A stretch of 64,000 nt of DNA from Candidatus Lindowbacteria bacterium RIFCSPLOWO2_12_FULL_62_27. GTDB lineage: Bacteria > Lindowbacteria > 2-12-FULL-62-27. The stretch lies in contig MFPR01000026.1 in assembly GCA_001784175.1 (NCBI GenBank), forward strand, positions 1 through 64,000. Reading direction: 5' to 3'. The notes under the pieces were generated by a model, which had not been told where the DNA came from, ran no database searches, and saw only the letters and a list, made by a program, of their open reading frames with translations. Below, in pieces: positions 25,367-33,267 of this stretch; the first letter of the stretch is position 1; each line of letters starts with the position of its first letter. The translations under genes were made by a program, and so were the position numbers.

Positions 25367-25394
25367 ATTTTAGCTCGAAACCTTCAACTTGCAA
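25367..25394 (-). promoter_or_regulatory. ygeW promoter, divergent from lgt
   Basis: On the minus strand TTGCAA (25394-25389), 16-bp spacer and TAAAAT (25372-25367). The -35 hexamer is palindromic, so it can also serve the plus-strand lgt promoter. The predicted leader to the ATG at 25330 is about 30 nt and contains AAAGGAG. Confidence 0.55.
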
Positions 25395-25417
25395 CTTAAA
25401 TCTTTCAATGGGACAGT
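25389..25417 (+). promoter_or_regulatory. possible leaderless-type promoter of lgt
   Basis: TTGCAA (25389-25394), 17-bp spacer and GACAGT (25412-25417), followed by 6 nt and the ATG of lgt. The -10 is weak in its first base, but the distance to the ATG is the same as at the other leaderless-type promoters in this window. The -35 is shared with divergent ygeW. Confidence 0.4.
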
Positions 25418-25423
25418 TTCCCC

Positions 25424-26179
25424 ATGCATCCGATCCTGTTTCGAATCGGCGATTTTGAAGTTCACAGTTTTGGACTCATGATGGCGTTCGCGTGGCTGGC
25501 GGCCGGCGCCTATCTGGACCGGGAGTTTCGCCGGCACGTTTCACGTGTTCCGCGCGCCCTCGTCGGCGATCTGATTGTGTGGGCGCTGGCCGGTTCCCTG
25601 ATCGGCGCCCGGCTGCTGTATCTGGCGGTGGAGTATCCGTCGTGGACGGCAGATGCGTGGTCCGCCGTGTTTTCCCGCTCGGGGTTTGTTTTTTATGGAG
25701 GGCTCGTGGGCGGCGTGGCGGCCGGCGTCTGGCTCGTGCGCCGGCGGGGTCTTTCGATCCGGGCCGTCGGAGACGTCGTGGCGCCGGCCCTGGCGCTCGG
25801 ATTGTGCGTGGGCCGGATCGGATGTTTTCTCGCGGGCGACGATTACGGCAAACCCAGCGACGTCCCATGGGCGGTGACCTTCACCGATCCGGACACCCTG
25901 GCGCCGCCGGGCGTGCCGCTCCATCCGGCGCAGCTTTATCTTTCCGCGAACGCCCTGGCGATTTTTTTGATCTTGAATTTTCTGCTGCCGCGCCGAATGT
26001 TCAAGGGACAGGTTCTGTCCCTGTTTTTGATGTTGTACCCGGCCGGCCGATTTCTTCTGGAATTTTTCCGGGGCGACCCGCGCGGCGCGTGGGGGCCGTT
26101 TTCGACCTCCCAGTGGATCAGCCTTCTGGTGTTCCCGGCGGGAATCTGGTTATATGCGTGGTTGCGGAGAACAAAATGA
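25424..26179 (+). CDS. lgt: phosphatidylglycerol--prolipoprotein diacylglyceryl transferase
   Basis: 251 residues, about seven hydrophobic segments. Landmarks: MHPILFRIGDFEVHSFGLMM at the start, VFYGGLVGGVAAG, the Lgt signature GRIGCFLAGDDYGKPSDVPWAV, HPAQLY and FLLEFFRGDPRG. Lgt attaches diacylglycerol to the lipobox cysteine of prolipoproteins in the inner membrane, so lipoproteins are made here. Its stop overlaps the ATG of the disulfide-forming fusion protein by 4 nt (ATGA). No clear Shine-Dalgarno sequence precedes the ATG. Confidence 0.93.
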   Translation: MHPILFRIGDFEVHSFGLMMAFAWLAAGAYLDREFRRHVSRVPRALVGDLIVWALAGSLIGARLLYLAVEYPSWTADAWSAVFSRSGFVFYGGLVGGVAAGVWLVRRRGLSIRAVGDVVAPALALGLCVGRIGCFLAGDDYGKPSDVPWAVTFTDPDTLAPPGVPLHPAQLYLSANALAIFLILNFLLPRRMFKGQVLSLFLMLYPAGRFLLEFFRGDPRGAWGPFSTSQWISLLVFPAGIWLYAWLRRTK

Positions 26180-27357
26180 AACTTCGGCAGTTTTTCCTCG
26201 TGTTGCTCTGTTTGTTCGGCCTGGCCGACGTCCTGTTCCTTTCGGCGCAAGAGGACAAGGGAACGATCGGCCAGTTCTGCGAATCGCTGGCCGGCTCGTT
26301 CGGCGCGGGATGCGAGAAGGTCCTGTCCTCCCGCTTTTCAACGGTGGCCGGATTTCCGCTGAGCCAATGGGGCATGGTCTATTATCTGACGATGCTGTGG
26401 CTGTCCATCTGGGTCCGGGTGGAAAGCGACCGCGGCGGCGGCCGCGCGGCAGGCGTTCTTCTGGCCATCCTCTCGGGGACGGGCTTGGGCGTATCCGTTT
26501 ATCTCACCTATCTTCAGGCGGGACCGCTCGGCGCATGGTGTCCCTTTTGCCTGATGTCCGCGGCCATCACGCTGCTGATTGCCGTTTTGTCTGTGTGGGG
26601 CGCCTGTCGAAGTATTTTCGGCGGCGGCCCATCTAACGGCGCGCCGGCGGAAGTCCTGCCGCTCTCACGGTCCGGCGCCACGGCGGTGGCGGCTCTCTCG
26701 CTGCTCTCCATTCTCATGGCGTCCGGTCTGGCCGTTGCGCTCCTGTCACGCCGCCCGGAAAAGGCGTCGTCGGCGCTCGAGGACATGATGCGATATGTTC
26801 CCCGGCGCGTCACGCCGCCGGGCGGACAGGCATACGGATTGGACACGGCGCCGGTGGCGGTGCAGGCGTTTCTGGATTACACGTGTCAGCACTGCCGGTC
26901 GTTTGAAGCCGACGTTTTTCCAAGGATCCGCCGGGAGTACATCGACCCGGGCCGTGTCCGGTGGATCAGCAAGGTTCTGCCGCATTCCGACCAGGGCGCG
27001 CCGATGTTTTTCAGCATGGCCGGGATATGCGCGCGGTCCACGAAGGATTCCGGCGCGATCGAGCGCGCATTTTTTTCCTACCCGATGCCTTCGCCGAAAA
27101 CCGGATTCGACGCGCTGGTCGACGCGGTCCAGAAAGTGGGCCTGGACACCCAGGTCGCGGCCGGCCTCCGGACCTGCATGGAGACGCGGTACCGGGACGT
27201 CCAGCAGCAGGTGATTGTTGAGGTTCAGCAGGCGTTTAGCTATGGTTTAAAAGGTCCACCGGCGTTTGTGATTGATGGCATCGCATTTCAGGGAAGCATG
27301 GAGTATCGAACCCTGTCGGACTTGCTTGAGTTATTCCTGACCCAGCATCAGCCCTGA
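26176..27357 (+). CDS. VKOR domain - DsbA-like thioredoxin fusion
   Basis: 393 residues. The N-terminal half is a vitamin K epoxide reductase-type membrane domain: a first segment (FFLVLLCLFGLADVLFL), loop cysteines C35 and C46, further membrane helices and the active CxxC at C122/C125 (AWCPFCLM). After another membrane segment (about residues 175-195) comes a periplasmic thioredoxin domain with CQHC at C237/C240 (DYTCQHCRSFEADVFP) and a cis-Pro-like GPPAFVIDG. Such fusions make disulfides in exported proteins, the VKOR half passing electrons to quinone. The frame is open further upstream, but there it overlaps lgt; the ATG at 26176 fits the signal-anchor start. It plausibly supports the Cys-containing secreted proteins in this region. 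Confidence 0.88.
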   Translation: MKLRQFFLVLLCLFGLADVLFLSAQEDKGTIGQFCESLAGSFGAGCEKVLSSRFSTVAGFPLSQWGMVYYLTMLWLSIWVRVESDRGGGRAAGVLLAILSGTGLGVSVYLTYLQAGPLGAWCPFCLMSAAITLLIAVLSVWGACRSIFGGGPSNGAPAEVLPLSRSGATAVAALSLLSILMASGLAVALLSRRPEKASSALEDMMRYVPRRVTPPGGQAYGLDTAPVAVQAFLDYTCQHCRSFEADVFPRIRREYIDPGRVRWISKVLPHSDQGAPMFFSMAGICARSTKDSGAIERAFFSYPMPSPKTGFDALVDAVQKVGLDTQVAAGLRTCMETRYRDVQQQVIVEVQQAFSYGLKGPPAFVIDGIAFQGSMEYRTLSDLLELFLTQHQP

Positions 27358-27423
27358 CGGCTGACCCGGGGTCGGTCAGGCCGGCATCCGAACAGAGGGC
27401 GTGGTCTATCCGGGGAGGGTTGA

Positions 27424-28518
27424 ATGGAGGACGAAACGGAAAAACTTCGGGGGTTTCTCTCGAAACGCAAGGGCATTGGGCGTCTGACGGTCCAGATCGC
27501 GCTGAGCGTGGCTGCTTTTATCCTGATGGTGGAAGTCGCTCTCATCTATGTGTTGATGGACTCCCGGAAGCAGGATCTGAACCGGATGCGCGAAAAAATG
27601 TACGGGCAGGCGATCAGCGGGCCGGTCCTCAAACCCACGGACCTTTTGACGGACGCCGAACTTGAGGGGGAGATCGTCCGGTACAGGCGCCGCTTGTATC
27701 TTTCCACCTTCATCCTGTTGGCGGTGGTCGTAACGGGCACGGCGCTCATCGTGCACAAACGCGCGGTGCGGCCGATTCACAAGATTCTCTCCTATGATGA
27801 CGATTCCCTCCATGCCAAGATTTCGTTCATTCCGAAAGAGGAGTATCCGATGAACGAACTCGGCGCACTCATGAATTCCCGCAATCTCATGCTCTACTCG
27901 CTCCTCCAAGCCTACAAAAAGGAGGCGATCGAATCTTTGGTCGCTGCGGTCGACGCCAAGGACCGCTACACCTACGGCCACTCCCGGCGGGTGGGGTATT
28001 ACGCCGCCGCCATCGCGCGGATGATGGGCCTGTCGAAAGAGGAGCAGGACAACATGCGGCAGGCCGGCGACCTTCACGACATCGGCAAGATCGCAATCCC
28101 GGAGGAGATTCTGAACGCGCCCCGCGTCCTGACCGACGCCGAGTGGGAGGTCATGAAGAAGCATCCGCGCCGCGGAGAGGCGATGCTTCGGTTTTCCCAG
28201 TTTCCGGATGACGTCCGGCTGGGCGCGTTGACCCATCACGAAAATTTCGACGGAACGGGTTACCCCGAAGGCCTGAAGGGCGATCAGATCCCCCAAGTCG
28301 GCAGGATTTTGCACGTGGCGGACGCGCTGGACGCCATGACGTCCACCCGCCCCTACCGCAAGCCCCTCACGATGGACATGGTGGTGGACGAGCTCATGAA
28401 AAATCGGAACAAGATGTTTGACGCGAAAGCGGTCGACGCGCTGCTCACCCTGATTGAGCGGGGCAAGATCAAGATCCCGCATTCCATTTCCCTCGATAGT
28501 TCGGCCGAGTCGGCCTAG
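27424..28518 (+). CDS. membrane HD-GYP domain phosphodiesterase
   Basis: 364 residues. Two membrane helices (about 23-45 and 93-110) enclose a short periplasmic loop; then a HAMP-like linker (RAVRPIHKIL) and an HD-GYP domain with all motifs: HSRRVG, H218-D219 (DLHDIGKIAIP), HPRRGE, HHENFDGTGYPEGLKG (GYP at 279-281) and VADALDAMTS. HD-GYP proteins hydrolyse cyclic di-GMP. The small sensor loop suggests response to an envelope signal. No GGDEF gene lies nearby. GGGGAGGGTTGA gives a ribosome site close to the ATG. Confidence 0.9.
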   Translation: MEDETEKLRGFLSKRKGIGRLTVQIALSVAAFILMVEVALIYVLMDSRKQDLNRMREKMYGQAISGPVLKPTDLLTDAELEGEIVRYRRRLYLSTFILLAVVVTGTALIVHKRAVRPIHKILSYDDDSLHAKISFIPKEEYPMNELGALMNSRNLMLYSLLQAYKKEAIESLVAAVDAKDRYTYGHSRRVGYYAAAIARMMGLSKEEQDNMRQAGDLHDIGKIAIPEEILNAPRVLTDAEWEVMKKHPRRGEAMLRFSQFPDDVRLGALTHHENFDGTGYPEGLKGDQIPQVGRILHVADALDAMTSTRPYRKPLTMDMVVDELMKNRNKMFDAKAVDALLTLIERGKIKIPHSISLDSSAESA

Positions 28519-28529
28519 CCGGAGGATCG

Positions 28530-29201
28530 GTGTCCGAACGGTATTACGATTTGACGCTGCCGATCTCGGGGCGTCTGCCGGTCTGGCCGGGCGATCCGCC
28601 GGTCAGCGTGATCCGGGTCTCCAGCCTGGACCGTGGAGACGCCGCCAATGTTTCGCGCCTGGATATCGGCTCGCATACCGGCACGCACGTGGATGCGCCG
28701 CTGCATTTTGAGCCCGGCGGCGCGCCGGTGGACCGCCTGCCGCTGGACGTCCTCCTGGGTCCGGCGCGTCTGGTGGAACTGGATGTGCGGGAAAAGATTT
28801 CGAAATCCGACATCGAATCCTTGGACTTGAGCGGCGTGACGCGGGTGCTGTTCAAGACGCGGAATTGCCGGCGGTGGCAGGACCTCGCCGATGCGGCATC
28901 GGAGTCGCCTTGTCCATTTGATGAAACCTATGTCTATCTGGACGAGCCGGCGGCCGGCCTCCTCGTGGACCGCGGGGTCCGGCTGGTCGGCGTCGATTAT
29001 CTGTCCGTGGAGTCGTACCGCAACCCCGCGTTCTCCACCCATCACCGGCTCCTGCGCGCGGGCGTGGTGATCCTCGAGGGCCTCAATCCCCTCTCGGTCC
29101 CGCCGGGCGACTACGAGCTGATCGCGGCCCCGCTCCGGATCGAGGGCGGAGACGGCGCGCCCGCCCGGGTCATTTTGAAATCCCTGAAATCCATGCAGTG
29201 A
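28530..29201 (+). CDS. cyclase family protein (kynurenine formamidase-like metal hydrolase)
   Basis: 223 residues; GTG start 11 nt after the HD-GYP gene, with CCGGAGGATCG upstream. The motif SHTGTHVDAPLHFEPGG is the HxGTHxDxPxH metal-binding signature of the cyclase/KynB superfamily, and VRLVGVDYLSVE and HHRLLRAGVVILEGLNPL match its second half. These enzymes hydrolyse N-formylkynurenine or related amides, or act in polyketide cyclisation; no kynurenine-pathway gene is adjacent, so the substrate is open. Its TGA stop is the first three bases of the 54-bp palindromic repeat. Confidence 0.85.
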   Translation: MSERYYDLTLPISGRLPVWPGDPPVSVIRVSSLDRGDAANVSRLDIGSHTGTHVDAPLHFEPGGAPVDRLPLDVLLGPARLVELDVREKISKSDIESLDLSGVTRVLFKTRNCRRWQDLADAASESPCPFDETYVYLDEPAAGLLVDRGVRLVGVDYLSVESYRNPAFSTHHRLLRAGVVILEGLNPLSVPPGDYELIAAPLRIEGGDGAPARVILKSLKSMQ

Positions 29202-29252
29202 TATCATGATATCATGATAGCTATCATGATATCATGATATCATGATATCACT
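29199..29252. repeat. 54-bp palindrome array, copy 1
   Basis: The order is TGATATCA twice, TGATAGCTATCA once, TGATATCA three times, then CT. Positions 29199-29242 form one perfect 44-bp palindrome centred on AGCT. The first TGA is the stop codon of the cyclase gene, and the next gene starts at 29255. All 54 bases are identical to 50816-50869. Confidence 0.95.
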
Positions 29253-29254
29253 TT

Positions 29255-29977
29255 GTGATCAGCGTCATTGTCCCGACGTTGAACGAAGCCGGAACGCTGC
29301 CCCGGCTCCTGGGACGGTGCCGGCCGGCGTCGGAGATGGAAGTGGTCGTGTCGGACGGCGGGAGCGAGGACGGGACGCCGGACACGGCTGAGCGGCTCGG
29401 CGCGCGCGTCGTTCGGTCGGAGAGGGGCCGGGGCCGGCAGATGAACGCGGGCGCGCGCGTGGCTCGGGGCGATGTTCTGTTGTTCGTCCATGCGGACGCT
29501 GAGCCTCCGCATTGCTTTCAGGCGGACATCGCGTCGATTCTCGGCCGGCCGGGGGTTGTGGCGGGGGCGTGGTTGTTGTCGATCGATGCTGCCGGCGCCT
29601 CCTATCGAATGATCGAGCGGCTGGCCAATCTTAGGAGCCGCGTGTTTCAACTGCCGTACGGGGACCAGGGGTTCTTCATCCGTCGCGCGGATTTTGACTT
29701 CCTCGGTGGTTTTTCGGATGCTCCCATCATGGAGGATGTGGAGATGGTCCGGCGGTGCCGACGCCGGGGCCGGATCGTGACGGCCGGGTCCCGGATGCTG
29801 GTTTCTGCGCGGCGCTGGAAGAAAGAGGGCTGGTTGCATACCACGGCGCGGAATCTCCTGGTGCTCACGCTGTACTCCGCCGGTGTCTCTCCCCGGCGCC
29901 TGCTGGCGCTGTATCCACCTCACCGGATCAGCGCCTCCGGCGCCCCAAGTGCCGGCGTCTCCGACGCCGGTCGGTAG
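29255..29977 (+). CDS. family 2 glycosyltransferase (TIGR04283-like)
   Basis: 240 residues. The GT-A core is clear: ISVIVPTLNEAGTLPRLL, VVVSDGGSEDGTPD, a metal-binding HADAEPP and YGDQGFFIRRADFDFLGGFSDAPIMEDVEMVRRCRRRG. The last motifs match the small TIGR04283 group, annotated as arsenosugar-biosynthesis-associated transferases, but no arsenic gene is nearby. It is more likely a transferase for surface or small-molecule glycosides. GTG at 29255 begins 2 nt after the palindrome array and has no Shine-Dalgarno sequence. The C-terminal tail is Ala/Gly/Ser-rich. Confidence 0.85.
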   Translation: MISVIVPTLNEAGTLPRLLGRCRPASEMEVVVSDGGSEDGTPDTAERLGARVVRSERGRGRQMNAGARVARGDVLLFVHADAEPPHCFQADIASILGRPGVVAGAWLLSIDAAGASYRMIERLANLRSRVFQLPYGDQGFFIRRADFDFLGGFSDAPIMEDVEMVRRCRRRGRIVTAGSRMLVSARRWKKEGWLHTTARNLLVLTLYSAGVSPRRLLALYPPHRISASGAPSAGVSDAGR

Positions 29978-29987
29978 GCCGACCGCG

Positions 29988-30830
29988 ATGGATTTGGATC
30001 GAGTTCTCGCGGATCTGTTGGCGCTCCGCCCGAGGCTGGACAGGATCCTCCTGGCGCCATTTTCCGGCGGTCGCCGGGGCGGTCGCCGCAGGGGGCTTGT
30101 GGCGAGCCGGGCCAAGACGTCCTATCGAAATATAGTCACAAAATTCGACGAAAATGCCGAAAAAGTAATTGTGGATACTCTCACCGGTCGGTATCCGGAT
30201 GTAACTGTGGTTGCAGAAGAAAGCAAGCCTTTTGAGGGCGCGAAAGGGAATGGTTGGACGTGGTGTATCGACCCGTTGGACGGCACGGTCAACTACGCCT
30301 ACGGCCATCCGTTTTTTGCGGTGTCCATCGCGCTTCTGAAAGGCCGCCAGCCGAAGGTTGCGATGGTCCATTTGCCGGCCCGTCAGGAGACATTCTGGGC
30401 GGTGGCGGGCCGGGGCGCGTATGCGAACAGCCGTCGGATTCACGTCGGCCGGACCGCCCGCTATCGGGATGCGCTCCTTGCGACGGGATTCCCTTACACG
30501 CGCAACTGGGCCTTTCGCGCCAATCTTCGGGGGATGAATCTCATGCTCCCCCGCGTGCGGGATTTCCGTCGCGGCGGCGCGGCGTCCGTCGATCTGGCGT
30601 TCGTGGCGAGCGGCCGGCTGGACGGATATTTTGAAGCCGGTCTTTGGTCATGGGATGTCGCCGCAGGAGGCCTCCTGGTGATGGAAGCGGGCGGCCGGGT
30701 GAGCGACTGGACCGGCGGCCCGGACTGGCTGTCGCGCCGGCAGATCGTGGCGTCGAACCCCCGGCTTCACCGGTCGCTCATCCCGTACCTGCGCCGGTCA
30801 TTGCCTGGCGACCGGAGTCATCGCCGATGA
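29988..30830 (+). CDS. inositol monophosphatase family protein
   Basis: 280 residues from ATG at 29988, 10 nt after the glycosyltransferase stop; the longer open frame upstream has no family similarity. Metal and substrate motifs: KFDENAEKVIVDTL, VVAEES, the signature WCIDPLDGTVNYAYGHPFFAVSIAL, and WSWDVAAGGLLVMEAGG. These Mg-dependent phosphatases act on inositol-1-phosphate, fructose-1,6-bisphosphate, NADP or PAP; I cannot choose among them. Its stop overlaps the next ATG (ATGA). Confidence 0.88.
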   Translation: MDLDRVLADLLALRPRLDRILLAPFSGGRRGGRRRGLVASRAKTSYRNIVTKFDENAEKVIVDTLTGRYPDVTVVAEESKPFEGAKGNGWTWCIDPLDGTVNYAYGHPFFAVSIALLKGRQPKVAMVHLPARQETFWAVAGRGAYANSRRIHVGRTARYRDALLATGFPYTRNWAFRANLRGMNLMLPRVRDFRRGGAASVDLAFVASGRLDGYFEAGLWSWDVAAGGLLVMEAGGRVSDWTGGPDWLSRRQIVASNPRLHRSLIPYLRRSLPGDRSHRR

Positions 30831-31675
30831 ATCGGATCATCGCCATCGTCCTCGCGTTGTTCCTTTCCGGGGGTCCTCTGTCCGCGGCGCTGGATGGATC
30901 CGGGGACGACGGTCTGTTTCAGAACAAGTCCACGTCCGCGATCGATCGCGCGGATTTCAAGATCCGAAATGTTCCCTACAAGGTCGAACCGGCGGCGCCG
31001 GATGATCGTCCGACGGAGGCCCCGATGGAGTTCGGGGAACAAAAATCATCGACTCTCCGGGCGCCGACCCCGGACGAGATTTATGCGGAAGTGCCCGAGG
31101 ATCTCATCATCGAGTACGTGGATCATGTCGACCACGGGAAGCGAATGACGGCGCCGCAAATGGCGCAAAAATATCTCGGGTTCGTCGGGGAGGGCCGGAC
31201 CATTCCGGCCGAGCCGCAAGATCAAACGCTCTACTGGCTGATGCTGTCCGAGCGGGACCACCGCGCGGCAAAATCGGCCTGGTTCAATTCCGCGCGCTCA
31301 AGCATTCCACTTGACGAATTCAACCGTGTCGTGGACTTGCGCCGGTACCGGGTGAAGAGCGCCCTGAAACTGGCCGAGCCGCCGATCTTGAGAAGCGTGG
31401 AGGCGCCGGCGTCCGCGCCGGGGGCGACCGGGATCGAAAAGCTGAGGATGCCGGATCTGAAACCGCTCGGCGGGTGGGACCGGCATCCGAACGCACATCT
31501 GCCGGGCCCCGCGATCCGGCCTCTGGAAACCGGACCCGAGCCGCCGCCGGCGCGGCCGGCGCGCCGGCCGGAAACGGTCGATCAGGAGGGCGCGGACGAT
31601 CTTGAAAGCCGCGCGCCGCCGGAACAGATGCCCTCCTTCCAAGGCATCCCCGGTTCCCTGCGCAACAGCCCTTGA
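30827..31675 (+). CDS. exported protein of unknown function, Pro-rich C-terminus
   Basis: 282 residues from ATG at 30827 (4-nt overlap with the phosphatase stop). Signal peptide MNRIIAIVLALFLSGGPLSA. The middle (about 80-190) is acidic and helical (PDEIYAEVPEDLIIEYVDHVDHGKRM, PQMAQKYLGF, DQTLYWLMLSERDHRAAK). The last 80 residues are rich in Pro, Arg and Ala and probably disordered. I do not recognise a family. It is translationally coupled to two further exported proteins (TTGA overlap, then 11-nt overlap), so the three likely form one envelope module. Confidence 0.6.
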   Translation: MNRIIAIVLALFLSGGPLSAALDGSGDDGLFQNKSTSAIDRADFKIRNVPYKVEPAAPDDRPTEAPMEFGEQKSSTLRAPTPDEIYAEVPEDLIIEYVDHVDHGKRMTAPQMAQKYLGFVGEGRTIPAEPQDQTLYWLMLSERDHRAAKSAWFNSARSSIPLDEFNRVVDLRRYRVKSALKLAEPPILRSVEAPASAPGATGIEKLRMPDLKPLGGWDRHPNAHLPGPAIRPLETGPEPPPARPARRPETVDQEGADDLESRAPPEQMPSFQGIPGSLRNSP

Positions 31676-33267
31676 AAGCGATTGTCGCCCTCCTCTGGCT
31701 GATCGTGTTGTGGATCACGCCCGCCGAGTCGCTGTCAACGTTGAAGCTTGTCGAGAATACGGCGATTGACAATGACGGGAATGACGTTCTGTTCGCCGAG
31801 CTGCACGACAACAGCGATACCGTGGTTTATGTCAAGAAGGACGTCGCGTCAACCGCGTCCGACGACTGGTCTTTTGTCCTCAACAATCTGACCACGGGCG
31901 GCGATTCGCGCGGGGTGATCGCACAGGGCGATCCGGACATTTTTTACGGGTTCACGCACGGCCCGGCGCAGAGCATCATCTACGCGCGCGACGCCGGTCA
32001 ATCGGTCGGCGGCGCCCGAGGCCTGTATTATGGATTCTTCAACCGGAGCGACAGCGGCCTCATCAAGAACAACGCGACCTATCCCGCCTATGTCGCGGGC
32101 GGCGCGACGTACAACTTCGCGTACGTGCGGGACAGCGGCACGCTGTACGTGGCGACCATGAGCAGCGATACGCCGTCCTTGCCGGCCAACGACGTCAAAG
32201 TTTTCGTTCCGGGCACGGAGATCAAAGCGCTGAGATCTCCGAAGTGGTCGCCGGACGCCCAGAGCCTGGTGTTCGCGGCCGAGGAGTCGGGCGACTCGCA
32301 GGCGTCGATCTACGTTCTCAAAAATGTCCAGAGCCTGGCGGCCGCCGGGACGGCCCTCAATCTCCTCACCGACACCGGCATCGCCCGGATCACGAACGAT
32401 ACGTTTTACAACGCCTTCCCGCACTTCGTCGGCAACGACCAGTTCGTCCTCTACACGCGCGCGAACCCGTACGCCAATTTCCGGTTTGCGAATTTCGCCG
32501 ACACCGGCGGCTGCACGACCGTGGTGGTGTCCGGGACAAACTGGGACGCGATGCTGTACGACCGGAGCCAGAGCCAGACATGGTCGGTCGACACGTCGGC
32601 GGCGACGTCGGCCGTGTCGTCGTCGGCCGGCCACCGGGGATACATTCTGCTGGTGACGACCACCAACAACATCGACACGGACGGCGATCTGGCGTCTGCC
32701 GTGATTCAGACGACCCAGACCCTGACGGCCGCTTCTTCGGGGACCTTTTATTTTCCGACCAACGCCCGGCTGAAGCTCCAGTCCGGCGCCGTTCCCACGT
32801 GTACGTTCACGGTGGTTCCCGACACTCCGAAGAGCGTCCTGAAGAGTGACACGAGGGACGGCATGGAGGCGGTGATCGCTCCCGTCCACATCACGATCGA
32901 CGTGCCGAACGATTCGACGGACAAATTCAAGATCGAGGTCATCATGTTTTATCACGACATCGAGCTGGCGAACTACGTGGAGCTTGCGACGCGGGGCCAG
33001 GTCTACGACACGCAGACGCGTACCTGGAAATCCGCCGGCACGGGCATCGACGTGTCGTCCAACCTCGTGACCTTCACGGCGCCGCACTTCTCCGCGTTCG
33101 GTGTCGGGCTCACCTCCGAATTCATTGTGTCTCTCCGGGGCGAAAGCTGCCTCGTGCGCCGGTGGGGCGCGTCGCCGCCGCTTTTGGCGGGCGCGCGCCG
33201 CCTGCGCGACATCCTGCTGAACTCGCCGTGGGGCCGCCGGGCGGCCCGTTGCTACTATGCGATCTGA
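31672..33267 (+). CDS. exported beta-propeller-like protein with degenerate CFI-box-type C-terminus
   Basis: 531 residues. TTG start overlapping the upstream stop (TTGA); the signal peptide MKAIVALLWLIVLWITPAES supports it. The body alternates short strands with PKWSPDAQSLVFAAEESGDSQASIYVL and FPHFVGNDQFVLYTRANP, the WSPDG-type PD40/TolB propeller blades seen also in the giant protein. A beta-sandwich with APVHITIDVPNDS and APHFSAFGVGL follows, like a ZU5-type or sorting-adjacent domain. The end SCLVRRWGASPPLLAGARRLRDILLNSPWGRRAARCYY (split: Cys, then LRD, then GR, then YY) resembles the CFI-box C-terminal domain of exported proteins, but lacks the usual IATAAYGS block. Confidence 0.65.
   Translation: MKAIVALLWLIVLWITPAESLSTLKLVENTAIDNDGNDVLFAELHDNSDTVVYVKKDVASTASDDWSFVLNNLTTGGDSRGVIAQGDPDIFYGFTHGPAQSIIYARDAGQSVGGARGLYYGFFNRSDSGLIKNNATYPAYVAGGATYNFAYVRDSGTLYVATMSSDTPSLPANDVKVFVPGTEIKALRSPKWSPDAQSLVFAAEESGDSQASIYVLKNVQSLAAAGTALNLLTDTGIARITNDTFYNAFPHFVGNDQFVLYTRANPYANFRFANFADTGGCTTVVVSGTNWDAMLYDRSQSQTWSVDTSAATSAVSSSAGHRGYILLVTTTNNIDTDGDLASAVIQTTQTLTAASSGTFYFPTNARLKLQSGAVPTCTFTVVPDTPKSVLKSDTRDGMEAVIAPVHITIDVPNDSTDKFKIEVIMFYHDIELANYVELATRGQVYDTQTRTWKSAGTGIDVSSNLVTFTAPHFSAFGVGLTSEFIVSLRGESCLVRRWGASPPLLAGARRLRDILLNSPWGRRAARCYYAI

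Noticed and set aside
25492-26175. N-terminal extension of the VKOR-DsbA frame
   Set aside because: It is Arg/Gly-rich and overlaps lgt; the ATG at 26176 fits both operon overlap and the membrane-domain start.
29199-29252. Palindrome array as a CRISPR array
   Set aside because: Units are 8-bp palindromes without spacers, and no cas genes are present in the window.
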